Assembly: GCF_031583595.1 (NCBI RefSeq)
Contig: NZ_CP134145.1
Span: 1,488,001 to 1,552,000, forward strand
DNA length: 64,000 nucleotides
Direction: 5' to 3'
DNA from: Thalassotalea psychrophila
GTDB lineage: Bacteria; Pseudomonadota; Gammaproteobacteria; Enterobacterales; Alteromonadaceae
The translations under genes were made by a program, and so were the position numbers. The notes under the pieces are model-generated. The model had not been told where the DNA came from and did no database searches. It saw only the letters and a program-made list of their open reading frames with translations. Below are positions 1-8,774 of this stretch, piece after piece; position 1 is the first letter of the stretch, and the number at the start of each line of letters is the position of its first letter.

Positions 1-2177
1 GCGAACAAGACGAAGAAAGCTCAATTCCGGGCTCTTATGGTAGTTACTGTGGTTTCGATATTGGTAAGCGAAGTACGATTCGAAATGGCCAGGAAAAAAT
101 ATCGGCCATGGTATCAAGTAACTTTGACCTAGATTCTGATATTACAGTTTTCGCCGATTTAATTTTTACCCAAATTGATGCTGAAAATGATCGTGGCTAT
201 ATCAATGTTCAAGGTGTGGTTGAAGATCCAAACTCTTCAGCGCCAATTTTTGAATTTGGCGATGGTAACAATAGTATTTTGCTACCTGGTAATATGTTCG
301 GCTACGAACACAACTTACAAACCCATTTACGCTTAATGGGCTCAGAAGAAATTGGTAATACTGCAACACAGTTTGATGAAACAGCGTATAGCTTCTCTGT
401 TGGTGCTAAAGGTTATGTACTTGATGACTATGAATGGGAAGTAAGCTACACACAAAGCCAATATCAAATGGACACCGAGCGTACTCTTGCTGATCATAAA
501 ATGGTGGAGCAATACTTTTTAGGCGAAAAAGTGCTAAATCCAGATGGTGGTGATCTAACTTATTTTGGTAATCCAGTTTACGATGGAAATTCATCTCATG
601 ATGTATTTTTACCACTGGACCAAACGGCAATAAATGATATTTTTGGTCGTGCAAAAGAGCAAAATGAAACATATTCAAATATGCTAACAGGTGTACTATC
701 CGGTGACTTATTTGACGTGCCAGCTGGTACTGTTCAGTTCGCCGCAGTACTTGAATACATGCACGAAGGTTTTGATTATAAAGCCGATGACAAAATGCTT
801 GCTCAACCTGGTGAAGGTTGGTGGAATTTTGCAGGTTTTGGCGGTGAAGGTGACCGAGATCGTTATTCAACTGGTTTAGAAGTTAAAGTTCCACTTTTAG
901 ATGGTTTAAGTTTAACTGGAGCTGTTCGGTATGATGAATACCATTATATCGGCAAAAGTAATGGCGATATCACGCCCGCGATTAGCCTAGAATATCGTCC
1001 ATTAGATGATTTATTAATCCGCGCTTCGTATTCTGGTATTTTTCGTGCTCCAGATTTACAAGCCGTATTTACCGAAAGTTCATTCTACAGTGGTGGTACC
1101 GATTGGTTAGGTTGTTACGATCAAACATGGGCGCCTAAAGGGGTTACTCCAGAAGAGTTTTCTAACGGTCCTGATGCTGGTATATATCAAGCGGCTTGTC
1201 GCTCGTTCTCTTCAACATTTAAAGCAAATAAATTGCCTGCAACCGATTTAGAAAATGAAACTGGTGATTCATACGGCATTGGTTTTGTTTGGGAGCCAGT
1301 TGAAAACTTTTCTATCCAGTTTGATTACTACGAAACTGAAATTAACGATCAAATTCAGCAAGCAAGTCTAAACGGTATTTTATACGATGAGTTTGTTTGT
1401 GCATATCAAGATGAAGTTTCTGACTCTGTTACGTTTGGTTGTGAAAAAGTTAACCAATTAATTATTCGCAAAGACTCTGAAGATTCAGAATTTTCTCAAA
1501 GCAGTCTAGAAAGCGTAAACACCACGCCGTTTAACTTGGCAATGCATCGTCAAACTGGTACCGACACTAAAATCAAATACTCTTTTGATACCAGTGACTT
1601 TGGCAGCTTTAACTTCGGATTAAGCCATACCGGCATCATTAGTACTCAACGCGATACGATTGAAGGCGACGGCACACCACCAAGAGAATTACATGACTTG
1701 TTAGGCAACCCGGAAGCAATCGATACCGTTATCGGCAGTGTTGGTTGGTATAAGGATGGTTTATCGGCATCGATGAATGTGCGTTATAAAAGTGGTTTAG
1801 GCCCGCGTCGTCCACAACCTGTGCAAAACGCCGATGGTAATGATGCGCTATTTGATAAAGACACCGGCAAAGAGATTGATTATGTACTTGATGAAGATGA
1901 AAACCCAGTAGATAGCGAAGGAGAGCCAATTGAGAATGCTGAAAAGAAAACGTCACAAAAACGTTTAGATCCTTATGTTACTGCCAATTTGGTACTAGGT
2001 TATGCCTTCAATGAAGGAGACACTCGAGTCAATTTTACGGTAAATAACGTATTCGATGAAAAGTCTCCTAAAGATGACACCTTCTTAGCTCACGAATGGC
2101 CTTGGTACAACATTGGTGCCTACGCAGGCTCAGCAATTGGTCGTGAATTTTACTTAGGTTTTGAACACAATTTTTAA
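1..2177 (+). CDS. TonB-dependent outer-membrane receptor, 3' part
   Basis: The reading frame is already open at base 3 and the first ATG in frame (108) lies inside the protein, so the gene begins before the window. The visible part (about 725 residues) is the beta-barrel of a TonB-dependent receptor: long runs of alternating polar and aromatic residues, typical barrel phrases such as DLLIRASYSGIFRAPDL and PYVTANLVLGYAFNEGDTRV, and a last strand ending in a terminal Phe (EFYLGFEHNF). The TonB box and plug are outside the window. An acidic insertion rich in Asp and Glu lies near residues 615-640 and is probably an external loop. The receptor lies 82 bases before a giant secreted subtilase, so uptake of peptides or of something freed by proteolysis is plausible. 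The substrate cannot be named. Confidence 0.93.
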   Translation, partial: EQDEESSIPGSYGSYCGFDIGKRSTIRNGQEKISAMVSSNFDLDSDITVFADLIFTQIDAENDRGYINVQGVVEDPNSSAPIFEFGDGNNSILLPGNMFGYEHNLQTHLRLMGSEEIGNTATQFDETAYSFSVGAKGYVLDDYEWEVSYTQSQYQMDTERTLADHKMVEQYFLGEKVLNPDGGDLTYFGNPVYDGNSSHDVFLPLDQTAINDIFGRAKEQNETYSNMLTGVLSGDLFDVPAGTVQFAAVLEYMHEGFDYKADDKMLAQPGEGWWNFAGFGGEGDRDRYSTGLEVKVPLLDGLSLTGAVRYDEYHYIGKSNGDITPAISLEYRPLDDLLIRASYSGIFRAPDLQAVFTESSFYSGGTDWLGCYDQTWAPKGVTPEEFSNGPDAGIYQAACRSFSSTFKANKLPATDLENETGDSYGIGFVWEPVENFSIQFDYYETEINDQIQQASLNGILYDEFVCAYQDEVSDSVTFGCEKVNQLIIRKDSEDSEFSQSSLESVNTTPFNLAMHRQTGTDTKIKYSFDTSDFGSFNFGLSHTGIISTQRDTIEGDGTPPRELHDLLGNPEAIDTVIGSVGWYKDGLSASMNVRYKSGLGPRRPQPVQNADGNDALFDKDTGKEIDYVLDEDENPVDSEGEPIENAEKKTSQKRLDPYVTANLVLGYAFNEGDTRVNFTVNNVFDEKSPKDDTFLAHEWPWYNIGAYAGSAIGREFYLGFEHNF

Positions 2178-2259
2178 TGGTTAGTTAAGTCGTTAAATCA
2201 ATCACATAAATTTTATTACGAGCGGCCAAAAGGCGGCTCTTGAAAGAGAGGTCAATAAG

Positions 2260-5200
2260 GTGAAAATTAAGCAAATAGCTATTGCAATGTTCTCTACTCT
2301 ATATATGGGTAGTGCAGCAGCTGCAGCGGTAACCTTACCCACGGTAGAGAACACTGTTGCTCTACCTAACATTCAAGATTCTGGCTTGCCTGCAAATTTA
2401 AAGCAGCAACCAGCGTTTGAAACGTTTGAATTAAATGGTACTTCAGAATCAAAAACTGCACAGGTTAACCGTGTAAACGGTTTACCGACAACGCAGGGCG
2501 TTAACCAAAAATTTAATCAGATCGTTAAATTTACCCCAGAAGACGGGATTGAAGGTATTCAGGAATACTTCGTTGTGTTACACGACGAGCCAGTAGCGCA
2601 ATACACTGGTGGCATTCCTGGTTTGCCCGCAACGCATTTGCGCACTGTTGCCAATGAGCAACATGGTAGTTCTATTAATTCTAGCGAAGCCGTTGAAGTA
2701 AACTTAAAAACGTTAAAGTCATCGAGTGATTATCAACATCGTGTTGCTAAATATGAAGATTACTTAACTACGAAACAACAAGCTTTTATTCAACAAGCCA
2801 ATGGTTTTGGCTTTAATATTCAAGCGAATACTCAATACGGTGTGGCGGTAAATGCATTTACCACGTCAATTACTCAAGATAATGCAGCAGAGCTTGCTGA
2901 ATTAACCTCGGTTAAAAGCATTCATCGTGTAACTGCTCATCAAATCCAAACGTTAGTGGATGCGGTCAATGGTGTTCGTGGTGTACACGATATCATTGGT
3001 ACTCAACATTACTGGGATTTAGGGGCTAAAGGTGAAGGTATTATTGTTGGTGTAGCCGATACCGGTATTAATACTGACCATCCTTCTTTTATGGACTTTG
3101 GCGGCGGTAAGTTTTATACCGACGACAGCGGTATTACCTGGGAAACAGCAGATCCATATGACCATATCAACCCTTGGGGTGACGGTAACTATGTTGGCGA
3201 TTGTTTGACATATGGTTTCGAACATATGTGTAACGATAAGCTTATCGGTGTTCGTTCTTACGAACGGTTAACTAACCAATATAAAGAACGTGCGTTAATT
3301 GATCATGTGATGGATCAGCACGAGCTGGAATATGGCGACTTGTATATGCAAGATCGTACTTACTATGCGGTACCACCTGTTGGTGAAGATCACGCTGGTC
3401 ATGGCTCTCATACTGCTGGTACAGCTGCTGGTAACGCGATTAAAAACGTGATGCATTTAAACCGTGAAATTAACGGTCCAGGTCTTCCTGCGTCAAGAGG
3501 CCCTATTGGTGATGTTTCAGGTATTGCACCGCGCGCCAATGTTATTGCTTATCAAGTATGTATCTCAGCTAACGCTAACTCAGGTTATGCAGGTTGTTTA
3601 GCTGACGTTATGGTTTTAGCGTTAGAAGATGCAATCAAAGATGGTGTAGACGTTCTTAACTGGTCACTAGGTGGTAACCCTTATGATTCATGGGAACACC
3701 CAATAGGTCAGGCGTTCTTATCGGCCCGCGAATCTGGTATGCACATTGCTGTTGCAGCAGGTAACTCAGGTTATCAAGGTACTGTTAAGCATGCTGCTCC
3801 TTGGATCTTAACTGTGGGTGCGACACAAACTAACCGTCGTGAAATGGCCGTTAACTCAGAAGAAATGAAAAGTGGCGCTGACATTATCGCCAGTATTGAC
3901 GACATCCCTTTTGACATTTCTTTGACTAAACGTTGGTACAATATTTCCGGTGAACACGAAAACGGTAAAGCGATACTTGCCGAATTTATGGGCGCGTGTG
4001 TAAACGATGATTGTTCTGAAGGTCTGGTGTGTAAGCAAGGTTATGAATTACTTGAAGATGACTTATGTTATTTAGAGTGTACTGACGATGAATTTCGTGA
4101 CCCAGACACCAAACAGTGTGATAGTTTTGGCAACGTTGATATTGGCGACCAGCATAACCCTGCCAATTGTTTAATTGGTACCGAGTGGGTGGGTCAAGAT
4201 GAAGTGTCATCAGGCCAGGATTGGGGTTGTCTTGATATTAACCGTGATGTACCAACAAACTATACAACGCGTGAATCTATTTGTTTGTCAGATGATGATG
4301 CGGTATTCCCTTCATTAACTGATGAAGGCTCTCCATATAGACAATATTCTAGCCAGCGCTTTTACTGTCCAGAAATTGACGTTGATGATGCTCACCCTAA
4401 CTACCGTGGTCGTTTAGGTGGCTCTAAAGGTATCGTTTGTGCCTACGGTGTTGAAACGTACATGGAAACAGAGTTTAGTAATGGTCTAGTCTGGAATAAT
4501 AAACAATCTATCATCTATCATGACGGTGACACCTGTGAAGATTCTGAAGAAGAAAACTGTGTACCAGAAGATAGAGATGGTGATGGTGAAAACTCAACGA
4601 TTGATCAACCAACTATTGGTCAGTGTCGTGTACGTGCGCCAGCGGATAGAGATTATGAAAACTACGAACGTTACGAAAATAGCACTGGTCCAGTATCTGA
4701 AATTCAAGGCTTTGGTGTAATAAGTTCTCGTCCAATTGTTACTAACTATAAAGTTGATGCGCCATTAACTGCATTAACGCAATCTCAACAATCAGCATCT
4801 GTGCAAGCAAATGCGGTTGGTAAGACACCTGAAATGAGAGTGTTTGAAGGTGATAAGTATTGTGAAAATTTAAGCGAGTGGCGTAACCCTGCAAATCCTG
4901 TAGCAGAAGCCTATGATTTTGATGACGCTGTAGTATTTTGTGCACGTGGTAATGGCGACAATATTTCGTTAAAAGCAAAATCTGATAATGTTATTGCTGC
5001 GGCAAAAGAAACCGCACTACTTAAAAAACGTAACGAAGACGATTATCAAGCATCTGTTGTGCTATACAATGACTATTTGTTGTATAACAGTATGTACCGT
5101 TTCCCAAGTAAAATTCCATATGTACATGTTAATAGAGATTCATGGGTAGATGATTTTGCACCTTTCTTTAAAGGCAACGCAGACGCAGGTAGTCTTAACG

Positions 5201-8200
5201 ATTTAATGCGTGACCGTCGTATCACACTACACAGCGAATATTTTGATATTGAACGAATCGAAGAAGATGACGATCGGATCGATAATGTATTAGCAAACTT
5301 TACCTCAAAAGGCCCTCATTATTACTTTAAAGATCTAATGCCGGTACAAGTTATGGCCCCTGGTGTGCATGTTTTTGCTGCTTGGAGTGATAATACGTTA
5401 CTAGATAAAGGTTGGAATTCAGCTGATTTTGGTTTTAGTAATGGTACGTCTATGGCGGCGCCTGTCGTTACAGGTAGTATGGCGATATTTAAACAGTTAC
5501 GTCCAAATTGGACTGAGCATGAGCGCGAATCTGCATTGACTATGACGGCGAGCGAAGTGGCTTACCGTACAATTTACATTGATGAAGATCAATACGATGA
5601 GAATAATCCAGATCATTCACGTTCAGTGTTATTACAAGCTAAGCTCGATGAAAATGGTGAGCTTATTTATGATGAAGATAACAACATTGTGATGGAAGAA
5701 GTCGTAATGTATTTAGCTAAAATCAATGTTAGCTCTTGGCATGTAGGTACTGGTCTTATTGATTTAAAAGCAGCGACTAACACTGGTCTTGTGCTAGACG
5801 AAACGTTAGCAAATATGAAAGCAGCTAACCCGAATGCTGGAGGCGATGCGCGTCAATTGAATATGCCTTATTTATTCGATGGAAGTTGTCCTGAAACCTG
5901 TACCTGGTTACGTACCTTCACTGCAAAACGTGCAGGTAGTTGGAAAGTAGAGATTGATAAATTGGAATCTGCAGTACAAATTGAAGCATCTTTAGATAGC
6001 TTTGATGTGGAAGCAGGGGATAAAGTTACTATCATGTTTACTGCTAAAATTGACCGAAGCATTTCAAAGGCTCAATATGACAGCATCATCAACGGTGTTG
6101 GTTACACAGGCGGTGAGGTACGTTTAATAGCAACTGATTCAACTATTCCAGAGTTAAGAATACCAGTTGGTGTTTCTTTAGATGTAGATCGTTTACCTGC
6201 GCTTGTACGTGCACAAGCTAGTGCAGATGTGGGCAAATTCCCTATTGATTTAAGCATGCCAGCGATGGCGACTGATACCATGATCACTAAGCTATATCAT
6301 CAAGATAACGTGAGCTACATTAACAGTGATTCAAACGGTGAGTTAGCAACATCTAGCTTTGGCGAAATTGAATTACAAACGTCACCGGGTTTAGGTCAAA
6401 CTTGGATCGGCCGAGTGGAATTAGCACTTGATGAAACTAAACTAAATTTTGACTATAAGTCTGCTCATAATAATAAGTCAGCTAAGTTAATTTGGGTTGA
6501 TGTACCAGAAGGCACAAAAATGTTGGGCATTGATACTTTACGTAAAGTGTCGACTAATGCTGCAACTACCCCTGAGTTAAACCGTTTGTCAGGTACATTA
6601 ATGATGGTTGTTGGCCGTGATATCGTCGAACCAGGTATTGTTAATGGTACTCATGAAATTACTTGTGCATCGTTTGCGCAAAACTTAGATAACTTCTGTT
6701 ATGTAATAGACCCACAACCAGGTAAGTACTGGATATTAATGCAAAACGTAAATGACTTGGCTCCAAGGGAATCTACTTGGATCAGGGATACGTTTGATTA
6801 TGCTGTATCCATTGTGTCAGAAGATATGTCAACGAACATGTTGTTACAAGCACCTACTGAAGTAAACCCTGCACAGGGCGTTCTACAGATGGACTTAACC
6901 TATAGCCTACCAATGAAATCTGATCACGCAAGTTATGCTGTTGCTGAAATATATTCTAATGAACATGCGACAGCGGCTGATATGGGCACTGTACCAATTC
7001 GTTTATATCGTAAAGAACAACCGGTATCGTTAAACTTTCACCGTACTAAACAATTAGATTCAGACGATGGTCATATTTTTGCAGGCCCTGGTAGCTACGT
7101 TAAAGTTAATCTAAATGTTGCTGAAAACTTGTCGGGTTACGATCGCCCTGTTAGCGTAAAACTTGATCTGCCTGAAGGTGTAAGCTACGTGCGTAATGCG
7201 ATCAGCGGAGATCCGCGATTTGTGACGGGCTACAGTGAAACTGAAGATGCAGCAGGATTAGAGTTAAACTTATATCAACCTAATACTCATCGTTTAGGTA
7301 AAGGATATGTAATGACCACCAACATTAATCCGGAAGATCCTAACAATGCGAATCATCCGTACGTAATTGATGGCAGTCATAACTATAACCCACAATGTCG
7401 TACCCCGGGTGTTGGTCCTTACACTGATGGTACACACAGCAATGGTGGCTACTTAGACATAGTTAAGTTAAACCCTGGTTTTGCTCGTACGATGAAAGAT
7501 GAAGACACCTACGTTGATTTGGAACAATTGTTTTACTTTGATAGTCGTGGCTACGACATATCATTGTATGACGGTCCTCGTCGTCATACTGAGTTTAAAA
7601 TGTCACCAAAAGGTTTTATTAGTGCTGGCATGGGTATTGATCGTGATCCATTAGGTTTTGGACCCGGATTATGGCCTCAAAATGAAATCTTTATGGCGCC
7701 AATGTGGCGTAAAGGATTGAAATACAATCAAACGGTCAAGAAAAAAGATCTAATTATCGGTGAAAATGTAAACTCGGTAGAAGGTATGACCATGGCGCTT
7801 TTCGCTGATGGTATCGAATATAAAGTGCTGGTTGAGTGGGACAATGCGTTTACTCAAAACGCTGACGTTCGCTACAACGACAGCATGGACTTCCAAGCAT
7901 GGTTTGACTTAGAACATAGCTATCGACCAGGTGCATATGAAATTATGTATGCCTACGATAACTTAAATATGCTTCCGGCTGATGATGGCTTTAATCGCAA
8001 TGATACCGTTGGTTTACAAGGTCTTGAATCAGATGTGCATTTCTTTGGCCTGATTAAAGCACCACGCAGAGAGTTCTTCGCTTACAACAACCTTGAAGAA
8101 GTGTTATTTGATGACTTAGTAATTTGTTATGACTATTACGGCCCTGACTATAGTGCCAGTGACTTTACTTTCTGGTTACGTATTGATGAACAAAGTGCCG

Positions 8201-8730
8201 GACAAGACTTAGAGTTAAGCTTAAAGCACACGGTTGATTCTGTTCATAAAGAAGAAACATACATTATTAGTGTTCCTAGTCAAATTACCATTGCTGACTT
8301 TAACAACATTGTTGTTCAGCAGGGGAGTGAGATTAAAGTACCGGTGTTTTATGCTGACTCCAATTTAACAGCGAATACTGTTGCTGCTTTCAGTGATAAT
8401 TTAAATGTGTATGTTGACGGTAATGAGTCAGGCGCATTATTAACAATTAATGCGGAATGTAGTTTTAGAGGTGATACCACTGTATCTGTCGAAGTGGCTG
8501 ATATGAACAATGAAAATGATATTGTTATTAAAGATATCAATGTTCATGTTGTGGCTAAAGCAAATTACGACGGCAACAGTTGTAGTACTACTAAAGATGA
8601 GAAGTCAACAGACTCAGATGAGCTAGTTGAAGAGCAGGGCGAAAGCGATGATTCTTCAGGTGGTAGTTTTGGCTTCTTGATGATGCTTGCTATTGTAGCA
8701 GGTTTTAGATTTCGCAAAGTAAACGGTTAA
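2260..8730 (+). CDS. Giant secreted S8 subtilisin-like protease with GlyGly-CTERM tail
   Basis: 2156 residues from a GTG start preceded by AGAGAGG; the signal peptide runs MKIKQIAIAMFSTLYMGSAA. An inhibitor-I9-like propeptide region (about 90-230) comes before the S8 catalytic domain. The triad is visible: Asp267 in VADTGINTDHPSF, His381 in GHGSHTAGTAAGN and Ser1064 in SNGTSMAAPVV. His and Ser are about 680 residues apart, much more than usual, because of PA-like sequence and a Cys-rich, Asp-rich insertion (about 577-795). Fibronectin-like and beta-rich domains follow. The end (SSGGSFGFLMMLAIVAGF, then basic residues) is a GlyGly-CTERM tail, known in other proteins to be cut by rhombosortase after type II secretion. 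Likely role: extracellular protein degradation. It sits just after the TonB receptor and just before another GlyGly-CTERM gene. Confidence 0.95.
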   Translation: MKIKQIAIAMFSTLYMGSAAAAAVTLPTVENTVALPNIQDSGLPANLKQQPAFETFELNGTSESKTAQVNRVNGLPTTQGVNQKFNQIVKFTPEDGIEGIQEYFVVLHDEPVAQYTGGIPGLPATHLRTVANEQHGSSINSSEAVEVNLKTLKSSSDYQHRVAKYEDYLTTKQQAFIQQANGFGFNIQANTQYGVAVNAFTTSITQDNAAELAELTSVKSIHRVTAHQIQTLVDAVNGVRGVHDIIGTQHYWDLGAKGEGIIVGVADTGINTDHPSFMDFGGGKFYTDDSGITWETADPYDHINPWGDGNYVGDCLTYGFEHMCNDKLIGVRSYERLTNQYKERALIDHVMDQHELEYGDLYMQDRTYYAVPPVGEDHAGHGSHTAGTAAGNAIKNVMHLNREINGPGLPASRGPIGDVSGIAPRANVIAYQVCISANANSGYAGCLADVMVLALEDAIKDGVDVLNWSLGGNPYDSWEHPIGQAFLSARESGMHIAVAAGNSGYQGTVKHAAPWILTVGATQTNRREMAVNSEEMKSGADIIASIDDIPFDISLTKRWYNISGEHENGKAILAEFMGACVNDDCSEGLVCKQGYELLEDDLCYLECTDDEFRDPDTKQCDSFGNVDIGDQHNPANCLIGTEWVGQDEVSSGQDWGCLDINRDVPTNYTTRESICLSDDDAVFPSLTDEGSPYRQYSSQRFYCPEIDVDDAHPNYRGRLGGSKGIVCAYGVETYMETEFSNGLVWNNKQSIIYHDGDTCEDSEEENCVPEDRDGDGENSTIDQPTIGQCRVRAPADRDYENYERYENSTGPVSEIQGFGVISSRPIVTNYKVDAPLTALTQSQQSASVQANAVGKTPEMRVFEGDKYCENLSEWRNPANPVAEAYDFDDAVVFCARGNGDNISLKAKSDNVIAAAKETALLKKRNEDDYQASVVLYNDYLLYNSMYRFPSKIPYVHVNRDSWVDDFAPFFKGNADAGSLNDLMRDRRITLHSEYFDIERIEEDDDRIDNVLANFTSKGPHYYFKDLMPVQVMAPGVHVFAAWSDNTLLDKGWNSADFGFSNGTSMAAPVVTGSMAIFKQLRPNWTEHERESALTMTASEVAYRTIYIDEDQYDENNPDHSRSVLLQAKLDENGELIYDEDNNIVMEEVVMYLAKINVSSWHVGTGLIDLKAATNTGLVLDETLANMKAANPNAGGDARQLNMPYLFDGSCPETCTWLRTFTAKRAGSWKVEIDKLESAVQIEASLDSFDVEAGDKVTIMFTAKIDRSISKAQYDSIINGVGYTGGEVRLIATDSTIPELRIPVGVSLDVDRLPALVRAQASADVGKFPIDLSMPAMATDTMITKLYHQDNVSYINSDSNGELATSSFGEIELQTSPGLGQTWIGRVELALDETKLNFDYKSAHNNKSAKLIWVDVPEGTKMLGIDTLRKVSTNAATTPELNRLSGTLMMVVGRDIVEPGIVNGTHEITCASFAQNLDNFCYVIDPQPGKYWILMQNVNDLAPRESTWIRDTFDYAVSIVSEDMSTNMLLQAPTEVNPAQGVLQMDLTYSLPMKSDHASYAVAEIYSNEHATAADMGTVPIRLYRKEQPVSLNFHRTKQLDSDDGHIFAGPGSYVKVNLNVAENLSGYDRPVSVKLDLPEGVSYVRNAISGDPRFVTGYSETEDAAGLELNLYQPNTHRLGKGYVMTTNINPEDPNNANHPYVIDGSHNYNPQCRTPGVGPYTDGTHSNGGYLDIVKLNPGFARTMKDEDTYVDLEQLFYFDSRGYDISLYDGPRRHTEFKMSPKGFISAGMGIDRDPLGFGPGLWPQNEIFMAPMWRKGLKYNQTVKKKDLIIGENVNSVEGMTMALFADGIEYKVLVEWDNAFTQNADVRYNDSMDFQAWFDLEHSYRPGAYEIMYAYDNLNMLPADDGFNRNDTVGLQGLESDVHFFGLIKAPRREFFAYNNLEEVLFDDLVICYDYYGPDYSASDFTFWLRIDEQSAGQDLELSLKHTVDSVHKEETYIISVPSQITIADFNNIVVQQGSEIKVPVFYADSNLTANTVAAFSDNLNVYVDGNESGALLTINAECSFRGDTTVSVEVADMNNENDIVIKDINVHVVAKANYDGNSCSTTKDEKSTDSDELVEEQGESDDSSGGSFGFLMMLAIVAGFRFRKVNG

Positions 8731-8774
8731 AGCATTTGGGCAGCGTAAGGCGTTGCCCAATTCTGGAGAAAAAT

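Noticed and set aside
406..870. Long minus-strand open frame inside the TonB receptor gene (154 codons)
   Set aside because: It lies fully within a clear coding gene, has no ribosome site and its translation is rich in His, Gln and Leu, as expected from an antisense frame.
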